Shown here piece after piece: positions 24,909 through 34,215 of a DNA stretch of 64,000 bases; position 1 is the stretch's first letter; each line of letters opens with the position of its first letter. The stretch is taken from positions 620,001 to 684,000 of the forward strand of contig DASYBM010000004.1 of assembly GCA_036500765.1 (NCBI GenBank). The letters run 5' to 3'. The DNA is from Candidatus Sulfotelmatobacter sp. Its GTDB lineage: Bacteria > Acidobacteriota > Terriglobia > Terriglobales > Acidobacteriaceae. A program made the translations under genes and the position numbers. The notes under the pieces were generated by a model. It did not search any database. It saw only the letters and a list, made by a program, of their open reading frames with translations, and was not told the origin of the DNA.

Positions 24909-25381
24909 CGCTTCACCCCGGAAATCGTCGGCACGTCAACCCTGGGGGCATCACTACTCGCCTCTTTTGCAAGAAGTGGGGAAGGCGAAGATGCGCCCGC
25001 TTCCGGCTCGGTGAGCGCCGGGCCGCCGGCGACAAATCCAACTCCGCCGGAAATGAGCACAATCCCGATCCACCGCATGGGGCTAACCTGCTCATGCAGC
25101 GCAAACTTTGCCAACAGCGCCAGCAGGACATAGCCCAGCGACGTCGCCGGCAATACATATGTGAGGTCTGCCCACGACAGCGCATTCATGTAGGAAGCGA
25201 AAAAGGCAAGCAGTAAAACAATGCCGACGGCGACCCAGGGATTGAGCACTGCCAGCACGACACCTTGGAGGTGATCGAGGGAAATGTTGCCGGCCTGTTT
25301 CATTCCATGCGAAAGCATGGAGTCGCCAGCCGCTGCAAAGACGGTCACGCCAGCCAGCACCAGATACTTACGCAGGCTCAC
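24905..25381 (-). CDS. Half-size DMT/EamA permease A
   Basis: 158 aa: four helices (YLVLAGVTVFAAAGDSML, WVAVGIVLLLAFFASYMNAL, YVLPATSLGYVLLALLAKFA, IGIVLISGGVGFVAGG) plus a 40-residue Pro/Ser/Ala tail. HEQVSPMRW before helix four mirrors HERVDRRRW in its partner. The first helix contains SHGMKQAG, matching ARAMKQVG in the partner, so the two are paralogues. It follows hpnJ after 125 bp. A heterodimeric lipid-linked-sugar or hopanoid flippase is a reasonable hypothesis; a small-drug exporter is the alternative. Confidence 0.82.
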   Translation of the reverse strand: MSLRKYLVLAGVTVFAAAGDSMLSHGMKQAGNISLDHLQGVVLAVLNPWVAVGIVLLLAFFASYMNALSWADLTYVLPATSLGYVLLALLAKFALHEQVSPMRWIGIVLISGGVGFVAGGPALTEPEAGASSPSPLLAKEASSDAPRVDVPTISGVKR

Positions 25382-25409
25382 TGAAGATATAGATAGTTTT
25401 CAAGTGGCA

Positions 25410-25494
25410 AAGTTGCAACGTTTCACAGTCTCAAGGTCCATACTCCGGGGTTCCCGCTTGGCAAAACCTTGAAACATCGAAAACGCTGCAACTT
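25410..25494. repeat. Inverted repeat between hpnJ and the half-permeases
   Basis: AAGTTGCAACGTTT at 25410-25423 is the reverse complement, with one mismatch, of AAACGCTGCAACTT at 25481-25494. The surrounding sequence has a weak 7-bp periodicity. Confidence 0.6.
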
Positions 25495-25506
25495 GAGACC
25501 TTGCCT

Positions 25507-26976
25507 CTATGCCTTTACCGGCTCCGCCGCTCCGGCCGCGTCGTGGTTTTTCTTCACCATTTTGTTGCGGGCATGCCGCAGCTTCAGAAACGTCTTGGCC
25601 TCTTTGTACAGGCGCTTGCGGTCATTGCTGTCGAACGCCGCCTTCCGCAAAATGCGGAATACCGCCTTCGGTCGGAAATAATACTCGTCATAGAAGCGAT
25701 GCACGGCCGACAAAATGTCGTCGGCGGGCAGCCCCGGGTATTGAATGTGCGCCAACTGATGTCCGCCTTCGTCCACCATTTTGTTGTCGCCCACCATGAA
25801 GCCATTCTTCACCGCGTAGTCGTAAAGCTCCGTACCGGGATAGGCGTGCGCCACAGAAACCTGAATGGTTTCCACGTCCAGTTCTTTGGCAAATGCAATC
25901 GTGTTGTTGATCGTCTCATGCGTCTCGCCCGGCAGACCCATGATGAAGTCGCCGTGGACGACCAGGCCAAGCTTGTGGCAGTCCTTGGTAAACTGGCGCG
26001 CACGCTCAATGGTCGCGCCTTTCTTGATGTTCTTCAGAATCTGCTGGTCTCCCGACTCGTACCCGACAATCAGCAGCCGGCATCCCGCTTCTTTCATCGC
26101 CTTCAGCGTTTCGAAGTCGGTGGTGACGCGCGAAGTGCACGACCATGTCAGCCCCAGCGGCTTCAACTTGGCGCAAAGTTCAATGGTGCGCGCCTTCTGA
26201 ATATTGAAAGTGTCGTCGTCGAAGAAAAACTCCTTCACGTCCGGCCACATCTGCTTGGCCTTGGCCATTTCAGCCACCACGTCATCGGTCGAGCGCTTCC
26301 GCCACGGATGGCCCATCAGCGTCTGTGGCCACAAGCAGAACGTACACTGCGCCGGACAGCCGCGCGTAGTGTACAAGGACACATAAGGATGAAGCAGGAA
26401 CGGTACGTTATATTTCGTTACATCCAGATCCCGCTTGTAGACTTCGGTCACGTTTGGCAGCGCATCCAGATCCTGAATCTGCGGCGCGTCGGGATTGTGC
26501 ACGATCTTGTCGTCCTGTAGATAAGAAATGCCGGGAATCTCCGCCAGCGGTTTGCCCTTGGCGAAGTCGACCACCGAGTAATCGAATTCCTTGCGGCAAA
26601 TGAAATCAAGCTCGGGACAATCGCGCAACGATTTCTCCGGCAGCACGGTAACGTGCGGTCCCACGAACGCAATCTTGATTTTAGGGTTCGCCTGCTTGAT
26701 CGCCCGCGCCAAAAGAATGTCACCCGGATATCCTGGCGTCGAAGTAAACAGCACAAGGAACTCGTACTCCTTGGCGATATTGATCGTCTCTTCGCCCGAC
26801 ACGTGGTGCGGCGGCGCATCCAGCAACCGCGCCCCCTCCAGCATCCCCGCCGGATAAGCCAGCCACACTGGGTACCAAAAGCTTTCAATCTCGCGGGTGG
26901 CGGGCCATCGCGAGCCGGCGCCTCCGTCGAAGTTTTCAAAAGATGGAGGATTCAGAAACAGTGTTTTTAAAGGCAT
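25507..26976 (-). CDS. hpnJ: Hopanoid biosynthesis radical SAM protein HpnJ
   Basis: 489 aa from the ATG at 26976 (MPLKTLFLNPPSFENFDGGA); a longer frame adds 30 unrelated residues. The N-terminal half is a cobalamin-binding-like domain (FTSTPGYPGDILLARAI; FVGPHVTVLPEKSL). The radical SAM cluster is C207, C211, C214 (RGCPAQCTFCLW), followed by FFFDDDTFNI and GYESGDQQILKNIKKG. HpnJ has been linked to turning bacteriohopanetetrol glucosamine into the cyclitol ether, so this organism may make that product. hpnI and hpnK, which make the glucosamine form, are not in the window. Two half-size permeases follow in the same direction. Confidence 0.92.
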   Translation of the reverse strand: MPLKTLFLNPPSFENFDGGAGSRWPATREIESFWYPVWLAYPAGMLEGARLLDAPPHHVSGEETINIAKEYEFLVLFTSTPGYPGDILLARAIKQANPKIKIAFVGPHVTVLPEKSLRDCPELDFICRKEFDYSVVDFAKGKPLAEIPGISYLQDDKIVHNPDAPQIQDLDALPNVTEVYKRDLDVTKYNVPFLLHPYVSLYTTRGCPAQCTFCLWPQTLMGHPWRKRSTDDVVAEMAKAKQMWPDVKEFFFDDDTFNIQKARTIELCAKLKPLGLTWSCTSRVTTDFETLKAMKEAGCRLLIVGYESGDQQILKNIKKGATIERARQFTKDCHKLGLVVHGDFIMGLPGETHETINNTIAFAKELDVETIQVSVAHAYPGTELYDYAVKNGFMVGDNKMVDEGGHQLAHIQYPGLPADDILSAVHRFYDEYYFRPKAVFRILRKAAFDSNDRKRLYKEAKTFLKLRHARNKMVKKNHDAAGAAEPVKA

Positions 26977-27309
26977 AGTTGAGTATTCATTTATTTTAGC
27001 ATTCGGGCACGGTTCTTCCGCATTCGACCCCGTATTGCACCAGGTTCCCCATAGCCCATAGAACATGACCTAAAACGCTTGATTCCAACGTACTAGCTCG
27101 ACGGCGAAAAGAGAATGTTGATGGTGTCAATGGCCTATTCGATGCAGCGAACGGGGAAACGGCGCGGTAAACGGCGCAGTCATGTAGGGCGTCCACTCCT
27201 GTCCGCCGCCCTTCACTTTGCTTTTTCGGTGCGCGATCCTAAGGTTGGTACGTCAGGTTGATACTTCAATGGTCCGTGCGACGCAACACTCGCGCATTGC
27301 TCCTCGTCC
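26977..27309. other. Intergenic region upstream of hpnJ
   Basis: 333 bases without a supported gene. It contains the GCGGAC-family element at 27181-27207 and otherwise no recognisable RNA or terminator. The hpnJ promoter must lie in its left part, but no convincing -35/-10 pair stands out. Confidence 0.5.
27181..27207. repeat. GCGGAC-family dispersed element, copy 2
   Basis: CATGTAGGGCGTCCACTCCT continues with GTCCGCC. It is close to the copy at 11831. Confidence 0.65.
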
Positions 27310-28137
27310 CTATTGCCCTTCGCCCGCGGACCCCGGCACGCGAAACGTCACGCCCGCATCCTGATTCGCCTTGGTCGTCGCCGGCAGGTCGAGATCGCTC
27401 AACGGAATTTTTTGGGTATGTCCCGGAGCGAAGTTCCACAAGGTCTGCCCGACAATCGCGTAGTTACTGACTTCCTGTTTATGCTGATCACGAAATACTA
27501 GGACGGTGTCGGACATCATTGCCGCGCCCGCCGGTTGACTATTACCGGGTTGCGCGTTTCCAGGTCGAAACGCGCGGGGCGCGCGCGGCGCAATCGCGTA
27601 AGCATCCTGGTCGCCGTCGGATTCTTCCTGGCGCAGCATCTGCTGCTCTTCCAGATTGTCGCGGTTCATCTGAGCAGCCGCCGCTACATCCTGATCGTAG
27701 CTGTCGTCGTCAGAACCCGAATCCCACCACCAGTAAGGATCGTAGTATCCACCATAGACCCACGGATAATAACTTCCGCGGCAGGGAAATCCGTAGCAGT
27801 AATTGTTGAATCCGTATGTGCGAATGCGAAAGCGGTTGCCCCGGAATCCGTCATGCCGGAAGCCGCGGCTGGTAATTCCTCGATTGGAGAATCCACGGTT
27901 CGAGAATCCGCGTTGCGAATAAGCGCGGGAAGAAGAAGGAGGAGTGAAGGCGCGCGCCGCGCCGGAACCGGAGTGTACCCCTGGGGAAACGTGCCCGCCA
28001 CCGCCGCTAAACCCGCCACGCCCGCCGAATCCGCCGGCGTGGCCGCCGCCACCGCCGCCATGACCTCCGCCATGCTGTGCCCACAAGGGTAGAGCCAGCA
28101 CAAGGGCGAACGCCGCGATGGGGGCCAAGCGACGCAT
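27310..28137 (-). CDS. Secreted glycine-rich protein
   Basis: 275 aa. A signal peptide (RRLAPIAAFALVLALPLWAQ, residues 2-21) is followed by Gly/His-rich (HGGGHGGGGGGHAGGFGG) and Arg/Ser/Phe-rich repeats (SNRGFSNRGI, three SNRG-type units near 75-90). A Tyr/Trp/Asp-rich patch (WVYGGYYDPYWWWDSGSDDD) lies in the middle. The last 80 residues look ordered (DTVLVFRDQHKQEVSNYAIV, then LWNFAPGHTQKIPLSDLDLP) and resemble small C-terminal domains of secreted acidobacterial proteins. No catalytic motif is visible, so a structural or surface role is likely. It is not obviously in an operon. Confidence 0.75.
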   Translation of the reverse strand: MRRLAPIAAFALVLALPLWAQHGGGHGGGGGGHAGGFGGRGGFSGGGGHVSPGVHSGSGAARAFTPPSSSRAYSQRGFSNRGFSNRGITSRGFRHDGFRGNRFRIRTYGFNNYCYGFPCRGSYYPWVYGGYYDPYWWWDSGSDDDSYDQDVAAAAQMNRDNLEEQQMLRQEESDGDQDAYAIAPRAPRAFRPGNAQPGNSQPAGAAMMSDTVLVFRDQHKQEVSNYAIVGQTLWNFAPGHTQKIPLSDLDLPATTKANQDAGVTFRVPGSAGEGQ

Positions 28138-28451
28138 ACAACCCTAGTATAGGCCTGTTTGACCGACTTCTAGGAATTTATAATCGGCGATATCTCTATG
28201 ACATAGGCCGGTAATCGCGCAATAGTTACCGTGTCAAACAACAAGCGAACGAGAGCGTAGTGGACGGAACCTGCTTTTCCTCGCAGCGCGATCTAAACGC
28301 TCTGCTCTAAAGGAAAGCCCCGAGTTCCTCGAAGGGTCCCCCTGTATTCAGGTTAAGATTTTATGAATACGAGCCACCGGAACAACCCCTAATTGCACGG
28401 CCCTCATCGAAACTACGCTCCATCTGAAACTCCAACTGAGGTATTTCCCCG
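28138..28451 (+). promoter_or_regulatory. Divergent promoter region before the tandem paralogues
   Basis: 314 bases between divergent genes. A TTGACC (28159-28164) and a TATAAT (28179-28184) occur with only 14 bp between them, which is too short for an ordinary housekeeping promoter. No known riboswitch was recognised; the GGAAAGCCCCGAGTTCC stretch around 28311-28327 could be structured. Confidence 0.3.
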
Positions 28452-29060
28452 ATGAAAAAGTTAGTTCTGTGGTCCTTGGCAGTCGCACTCGCAGCGGTGT
28501 TTGCAGGCGGCACTGCCTATGCATCCGCCAACCAAGTCAACGGCACGTCGGCCACGACGATGACCTGTACCACCAATTGTTCAAGCAGTCTCTATCTGAT
28601 CCTCTACAGCAATCAGAGTGGCGGCACCACAACGTGGATGGTCACCTTCGGACTCTTCGGCACTGATAGCTCCGGCAATCCCACCTCAATCTCGGCCTCG
28701 GGCACCGTTCCGGCAAGCATGATTTCAGGCAATCAACAGAACACTCTGACCCTCGCTCTCGACACCAACGCGGCCGGCTTACAGGTGCAGTATTGTGTCG
28801 CCGACCAGTATTACAACTACACCTGCAATCCCTACCAGGGCGGAACCATCACCGCGACCTTTAACACTACCAGCAACTACTCCAACCACTCGGTCGAACA
28901 GAACCAAACGACTTTCGGTAACTTCACGGTCCACTTGAATCTGCAAAGCGACACTTCCTCGGCGACTGCGCAAACCAACGCATTCGGGACGCAGTTCGTC
29001 GACGGAAATGCGCAATTCGGGACCTCGCACTCAGGCACGGTGGAGATCACCAATCCGTAG
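28452..29060 (+). CDS. Secreted cysteine-containing protein, first tandem paralogue
   Basis: 202 aa. A signal peptide (KKLVLWSLAVALAAVFAGGT ending AYAS) is followed by a Ser/Thr/Asn/Gly-rich, probably beta domain. Four cysteines are shared with the next gene: C-x3-C near 38-42 (MTCTTNCSS), then QYCVAD and YTCNPY near 115-130. Shared strands include GTTTWMVTFGLFGTDSSGNP and LALDTNAAGLQVQYCVAD. The family is not recognised. The next gene, 70 bp on, is a clear paralogue, so they arose by tandem duplication and may form a hetero-oligomer or differ in expression. Confidence 0.78.
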   Translation: MKKLVLWSLAVALAAVFAGGTAYASANQVNGTSATTMTCTTNCSSSLYLILYSNQSGGTTTWMVTFGLFGTDSSGNPTSISASGTVPASMISGNQQNTLTLALDTNAAGLQVQYCVADQYYNYTCNPYQGGTITATFNTTSNYSNHSVEQNQTTFGNFTVHLNLQSDTSSATAQTNAFGTQFVDGNAQFGTSHSGTVEITNP

Positions 29061-29130
29061 GTCGGAATCCGACAATGCCGCTTCGGTTTAATTTCATTTG
29101 TAAATATTTTTCGTAGAGAGGGCATGTTCC

Positions 29131-29748
29131 ATGAAGAAATCAGTCTTGCTATCCTCGCTGGCTGCGCTGGTAATGCTGATCGCCACAGCCAACGCTCATG
29201 CTTCTACCACATATAAGTTCGAAGTGAGTGGAGTAGACGCCTATTCCACTACCTGCCTGAACAATTGTTCGAGCCTCGCGCTGATAACGTTGTCGTCTGG
29301 TAAGGACCAGGGGACGACCACCTGGTTTGTTTACATCACAATTTACGGTCAGGACAGTCAGGGCAATCAAACGATGATCGGAGGGGTTGGGCAAGTTCCG
29401 TCAAGCATGGTCTCGGGAAACGGACAAACCAGTCTAGGCCTCAACCTCGATACCAATGCCGCCGGGTTGCAGTTGCAGTATTGCGTCGCCGATGCCTTCC
29501 TGAACTACACTTGCAATCCTTATGCGGGCGGAGTCATTACGGTCACCTGGACCCCGACCAAAACTTACAGCGAATCAGGGACGACAGAAAGCAACTCCAC
29601 TTCTGCGACCTATAGCTCTCAGTACCACGTTAGTGGCGACACTTCGTCGGCCACTGTTCAGGCCACATATTTTGGTCAGCAGTACACTGACGATGGTTCG
29701 CAGATAGGATCCGACCATGTCGGCACCATTTCGGTCACGACCCCCTAA
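29131..29748 (+). CDS. Secreted cysteine-containing protein, second tandem paralogue
   Basis: 205 aa. A signal peptide (KKSVLLSSLAALVMLIATAN) ends at AHAS. It aligns along its length with its neighbour: TTCLNNCSS, GTTTWFVYITIYGQDSQGNQ, LNLDTNAAGLQLQYCVAD and YTCNPYAGGVITVTW. The four cysteines are conserved. The start has an AGAGAGGGCATGTTCC leader with AGGG 11 bases upstream. No other paralogue was seen in the window. Function unknown. Confidence 0.78.
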   Translation: MKKSVLLSSLAALVMLIATANAHASTTYKFEVSGVDAYSTTCLNNCSSLALITLSSGKDQGTTTWFVYITIYGQDSQGNQTMIGGVGQVPSSMVSGNGQTSLGLNLDTNAAGLQLQYCVADAFLNYTCNPYAGGVITVTWTPTKTYSESGTTESNSTSATYSSQYHVSGDTSSATVQATYFGQQYTDDGSQIGSDHVGTISVTTP

Positions 29749-29875
29749 AGAGTTCGTTTGTAAGAGTTTGTTCGAACAAGTATTGGCAAGAAATCGCGCG
29801 TGGAGCCCTGGACGCCCCGGTCCGGGGTTGCGCGCGAATGCGCGCAATCGGCAGCGCTGACCCAGAGCCCGCGAG

Positions 29876-32464
29876 CTAAGTCCCGGTTCCCGCCAAACTA
29901 ACCTTCTGGGGACTCCCACCGCCATTGTCGACAATCGAAACCGACGCCGAGCGGCTTCCCTTCGCCGAAGGCGTGAAGGTTACAGTAATGGCACAACTTG
30001 CTCCCCCCGCTACACTCTTGCCGCAAGTATTGGTTTCTGCGAAATCACCGGCATCCGCTCCGATGATCGAAATGCTCGTAACGCTAATCGCCACGCTCGC
30101 CTTGTTGCTCAGTGTGATCTTCTTTGGCAAACTCCTCGTACCCACCGGCTGATTGCCGAAATTTAGGCTCGCAGGCGTGAGTTGCACATCTGTTCCCGTG
30201 CCCTTCAGCGGAACCTTTTGCGGACTCAGCGAAGCATTGTCAGTAATGGACAGAGAACCGGTCAGTACACCCGATGTTTTGGGCTTGAAGGTTACATTCA
30301 GCGTGCAACCACTGCCGGAGTTCACAGTCGAACCGCAATTGTTCGTCTCGGTGAACGGTCCCGTAATGGCAATCTTCGAGATGTTGAGGATTCCGAGTCC
30401 GGTATTGTTGAGCGTGACGGTCTGAGCCTTGCTGCTCGTAAACACAACCTGCGTCGCGAATGTCAGGCTCGTAGGAGAGAGCGTCACTGCGGGCAGCACG
30501 CCAATTCCGCTTAGAGCAATCGATTGCGGACTATTGGAAGCGTTGTCCGTAAAAGTCAGCGTTGCGGTTCGCGTACCTGTCGCGGTGGGCGTAAAGGTCA
30601 CGCTGTATGAACAAATTTGACCCGGCACAAGCGTGTTCCCACAAGTGCCGCTCTCAGCAAAGTCGGCGCTATTCGCCCCCGTAATGCCAATGGATGTGAT
30701 GACCAGGTTCGTGTTTCCAGCGTTCGTGAGCGTAAAGCCCGCAGGAAGGCTCGTCATCCCCACGGTCTCGTTGCCAAAGGTGAGAGTCGTCGTCGAAAGC
30801 TGCGCAATCGCTCCCTGCACGACCTGGCTTAAGACCGAGGAAGTGCTCGAGGAAAAATTCGAGTCTCCACTGTAAGATGCTGTAATGCTGTGCGTTCCGA
30901 TCGTGAGAGCCGCAGTCGAGAGTGTCGCGACTCCGCTGGAGTTCAGAGAGGAGCTGCCCAGGCTTGTGGTGCCGTCGAAGAGGGTTACCGTGCCCGTCGG
31001 CGTGATTTTGAACCCGAGCGAGGAAATAGAGGCGGTAAAAATCACGGTCTGGCCGTTGTTAGATGGATTCGGAGAGGACCAGACTTCCGCTGTTGTAGTC
31101 CCGAGGCTGGCGTTAATCAGAACTGCTGCCGAACCATTAGCGCAGCTGCTGCTGCTGTAACAGATGTTCGCTACCACGATGTCCGGCTTGCTATCTCCGT
31201 TCACGTCTACCGCCGCTATCGAAAAATCATAGTATCCGCCGGAGCTAAATGTAACGACGGTCTGGAAGGTTCCGTCACCGTTGCCCAGCAGAACGCCAAC
31301 GACGCTATCCGAATTGTTCTCGACATTACAGCTGCTGTCCGCGCAGTAGTTTGCCACCACGAGGTCAGGCTTACCGTCTCCATTCACATCCGCCGCAGCG
31401 ACAGACCAAGCATCGAATCCGCCCGAGCCGTAACTCACTACCGGCTGAAAAGTTCCGTTGCCATTGCCCAGTAGGACGCCTACCGAACTAGCTCCGGCCA
31501 CCAGGAGGTCGGCATTGCCATCACCGTTTACATCCGCCACAGCCACCGACTGGACCGCCGCGTTGTAGGTAGCCGCTGTCTGGAAGGTTCCATCGCCGTT
31601 GCCCAATAGGACCCCTACCAATCCCGTTCCCGTACAAGCATTAAGCTGGCAGTAATTTGCCACGAGCAAGTCGGGTTTGCCATCGCCGTTTACATCTGCC
31701 ACGGCTACCGACTCAGCGTCGTTTCCACCGGACCCATAGGTGACCGCGGATTGGAAGGTTCCATCGCCGTTGCTTATAAGCACGCCGACCGTGCCATTGC
31801 AGCTGGTACTGCTCTGGCATTGGTTCGCCACGATGATGTCGGGCTTGCCATCGCCGTTAACATCTGCCACGGCCACTGACTCAGCCATCTGTCCGCCCGA
31901 ACTGTAGGCCGCCGCGGTCTGAAAAGTTCCATCGCCGTTGCCTATAAGCACACTGACACCGCCCTCTAGCCCAATGCACCCGCCAGTGCCAATACCGCAG
32001 TTCGCCACTATTATGTCGGGCTTTCCATCGCCGTTGATATCAGCGACAGCCACAGAAAGAGGCTGAAAGCCGCCCGAGTCAAATGTCACCGCCGCCGCGA
32101 AGGTTCCGTCGCCGTTGTTCAAAAATACAGCCACTAAGCCGTCGCCGTTGTCCCCGCCGAAACCGTTCGCCACAACTAGGTCAGGCTTGCCGTCGCCATT
32201 CACATCCGCTATCGCTAGCGCATAGGCATTTTCGCCGTTCGAGCCGTAGACGGCAGCGTTCGCAAAGCCTAACCCCGACATTTGCGGCCGTAGTGCGGGG
32301 GTCGATGAAACGCGGGAGATCCCGTTCGATGAGGAAAGCAACATCCGCGACGCGCCCGAGAAAATCGGCGCCCCTTGCGGTGGGCTGGCTGACGGAATCG
32401 CTTTCGATTGCGCGAAAAGCGCAGTAGGCAGAAGCAACAGGCAGACGAAGCTGCTGAACTTCAT
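29876..32464 (-). CDS. Large secreted FG-GAP/choice-of-anchor-D protein
   Basis: 862 aa from the ATG at 32464, at the start of a signal peptide (KFSSFVCLLLLPTALFAQ); a longer frame lacks one. Residues about 70-470 hold at least seven FG-GAP/VCBS repeats of the form ADVNGDGKPDLVVANG with calcium-type DVNGDGKPD loops. A Big_5-type Ig domain follows (GTVTLFDGTTSLGSSSLNSS). The C-terminal third contains three choice-of-anchor-D (ASPM-SPD-2-Hydin-like) units, each with TLTFGNETVG- or LNFGNQPVG-like starts. Such proteins are secreted or cell-surface and bind carbohydrate or protein. It stands alone. Confidence 0.85.
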   Translation of the reverse strand: MKFSSFVCLLLLPTALFAQSKAIPSASPPQGAPIFSGASRMLLSSSNGISRVSSTPALRPQMSGLGFANAAVYGSNGENAYALAIADVNGDGKPDLVVANGFGGDNGDGLVAVFLNNGDGTFAAAVTFDSGGFQPLSVAVADINGDGKPDIIVANCGIGTGGCIGLEGGVSVLIGNGDGTFQTAAAYSSGGQMAESVAVADVNGDGKPDIIVANQCQSSTSCNGTVGVLISNGDGTFQSAVTYGSGGNDAESVAVADVNGDGKPDLLVANYCQLNACTGTGLVGVLLGNGDGTFQTAATYNAAVQSVAVADVNGDGNADLLVAGASSVGVLLGNGNGTFQPVVSYGSGGFDAWSVAAADVNGDGKPDLVVANYCADSSCNVENNSDSVVGVLLGNGDGTFQTVVTFSSGGYYDFSIAAVDVNGDSKPDIVVANICYSSSSCANGSAAVLINASLGTTTAEVWSSPNPSNNGQTVIFTASISSLGFKITPTGTVTLFDGTTSLGSSSLNSSGVATLSTAALTIGTHSITASYSGDSNFSSSTSSVLSQVVQGAIAQLSTTTLTFGNETVGMTSLPAGFTLTNAGNTNLVITSIGITGANSADFAESGTCGNTLVPGQICSYSVTFTPTATGTRTATLTFTDNASNSPQSIALSGIGVLPAVTLSPTSLTFATQVVFTSSKAQTVTLNNTGLGILNISKIAITGPFTETNNCGSTVNSGSGCTLNVTFKPKTSGVLTGSLSITDNASLSPQKVPLKGTGTDVQLTPASLNFGNQPVGTRSLPKKITLSNKASVAISVTSISIIGADAGDFAETNTCGKSVAGGASCAITVTFTPSAKGSRSASVSIVDNGGGSPQKVSLAGTGT

Positions 32465-32643
32465 GTGAGGTGGCCTCGAGTTGGAAACAGCATGGCCCGG
32501 GTTGACTGCCGGTGGGGACGGATGGCTCGGCAGCCAGGAACGTGACATTGTCATTCCGTCTGCCCAGCGAGTCAAGATGCAGAATGTTGCAGTCTGAAAC
32601 CTAGGTGCTCGCGACAGATTCTCGTTCGAAATCTATCGAAGAT

Positions 32644-34215
32644 TTAGCGCTTCTTCTTCCCCTTCGTTTTGAGCGCTGCCTTCTTCGGCGCAGGTTTGGC
32701 TGCGGGCTTGTGAGCCGGCTTCGGAGCAGCTTTCGCCGGGGCAGGCGACGTTTTTGTTTTCACCGCCTTCCCTTTCGGTTCCGCTTTCACTGCTGGAACC
32801 GGTGCAGGCGCCGGAGCAACAACCGCAGCCGCCTTCCCCTTCTTCCCTTTCGGCCCCGGCTTCCCCGGCGTTGCTGCGGCAGCTTCCGCAGCTGCCTTCG
32901 CGGCACGTCCGCGCCTCGGCGCCGGGGGCGGAGGCGGCGGAGGCGGTGCGAACGGCTTCAGATATTTCAGCGTCTCGGTGCGCGAACGCAGCTTCCCATC
33001 GAGCAGCAGCAGAAACACATCATGCGCCAGCTTCGGATACACCGGCAACTGCGGCGTGATCAGCAACTCCGTCATCTCCGGCAACGGAAGTTTCTGCTGC
33101 ACCTGCCGCCACTTGGTCAGATAATTCTTAATCTTCTGCTCCACTGACTGCTGCTTCGCCGTCACCGCCAGAAATAGCACCATCTCCGGACGCGCCGACG
33201 ACAGCAACTGCCACGTCCGCGACGGCGTCGCCGCTTCTTTCCCCATCAGCCGCTTGGCTAATTCCTTGGCGTGATCTTCGATGTCGCGCCACGCCTCCAC
33301 CAGATCCTTGCGTGGAATCAGCCGCTGAATATCGGCAACGTCTTTATCCGAAAAATGCGCCGTCAGAAAATACATCACCGCCGGCCCGGCATCGGGAGCG
33401 TATCCCAGATCGACCATCTGCTGCCGCGTCTTCATCAACTGCGTAATGCCGTTGGCGTCGACCTTGGCAGCCGTCCAGTGATCGTGAAACACCTCGAGCC
33501 AGCCCTCCTTCTCGAGCATCTTCACGACGTGCAGCGGATCGTCCTCATGCGCCAGCGCCGCAATCTCATGACCGATTGACGAGCGTAGAATGTGGTCGAT
33601 GTACTTGCCTTCTTTCGCGGCGTCGTAGCGTGCCTGAGTCCGCTCTTCCAGCGGCCAGTGAAAGCGCGCCGCAAAGCGCGTCGCCCGAATCAGCCGCGAC
33701 GGGTCTTCCAGAAAAGAATAATTATGCAGAATGCGGATCACCTTGCCTTCGATGTCCGCAACACCGTTGAAGGGATCGAGCAGTAGCCCGCGCGAGCCTT
33801 CATTCAGCGAGAGCGCCATCGCGTTGACCGTAAAGTCGCGCCGCCGCAAGTCGTCATGAATCGTCGCTGGCGTCACAATCGGAGGCTTGCCCGTCTTCTC
33901 AAACTTCTCGGTGCGCGCCATGCTGATTTCCGCGCGCGCGTTTCCCGGCAGCGAAATAAAAATCGTGCGGATGTCTTCCTCGACCGCAGTGATCTTCGCC
34001 CCGGCCTTCTCCAGGTCTTTTTGCAGCTTGAGAGGATTTCCCTGAACTGTGAAATCCAGATCGCGGATGGTAAACCCGCTGATGATGTCGCGGATGGCTC
34101 CGCCGGTGAGGTAGAGATTCAATCCCGCGGCGCGGGCTACATCCTGTACCAGCCCCACGCCCTTCAGTTGATCCGGCGTCAGCCGGATTTCCATCGTATA
34201 AATGTAGTCAGCCAT
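32644..34215 (-). CDS. CCA tRNA nucleotidyltransferase/poly(A) polymerase family protein with H1-like tail
   Basis: 523 aa. Residues 1-420 are the class II nucleotidyltransferase: GGAIRD (38-43) with the catalytic DLD (52-54), RRRDFTVNAMAL, then the neck motif DPSRLIRATRFAARFHW. The family adds CCA to tRNA or polyadenylates RNA. From about 422 the protein has a run of eight prolines, then about 90 residues of Ala/Lys/Pro (KAAPKPAHKPAAKPAPKKAA) much like a histone H1 tail. That tail is unusual for the family and may hold the enzyme on RNA or DNA. The gene stands alone. Confidence 0.88.
   Translation of the reverse strand: MADYIYTMEIRLTPDQLKGVGLVQDVARAAGLNLYLTGGAIRDIISGFTIRDLDFTVQGNPLKLQKDLEKAGAKITAVEEDIRTIFISLPGNARAEISMARTEKFEKTGKPPIVTPATIHDDLRRRDFTVNAMALSLNEGSRGLLLDPFNGVADIEGKVIRILHNYSFLEDPSRLIRATRFAARFHWPLEERTQARYDAAKEGKYIDHILRSSIGHEIAALAHEDDPLHVVKMLEKEGWLEVFHDHWTAAKVDANGITQLMKTRQQMVDLGYAPDAGPAVMYFLTAHFSDKDVADIQRLIPRKDLVEAWRDIEDHAKELAKRLMGKEAATPSRTWQLLSSARPEMVLFLAVTAKQQSVEQKIKNYLTKWRQVQQKLPLPEMTELLITPQLPVYPKLAHDVFLLLLDGKLRSRTETLKYLKPFAPPPPPPPPAPRRGRAAKAAAEAAAATPGKPGPKGKKGKAAAVVAPAPAPVPAVKAEPKGKAVKTKTSPAPAKAAPKPAHKPAAKPAPKKAALKTKGKKKR

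Noticed and set aside
28280-28400. GEMM-type cyclic-di-GMP riboswitch before the tandem paralogues
   Set aside because: The GGNNAAACC and GGGACGCAAAGCC core elements are not found.
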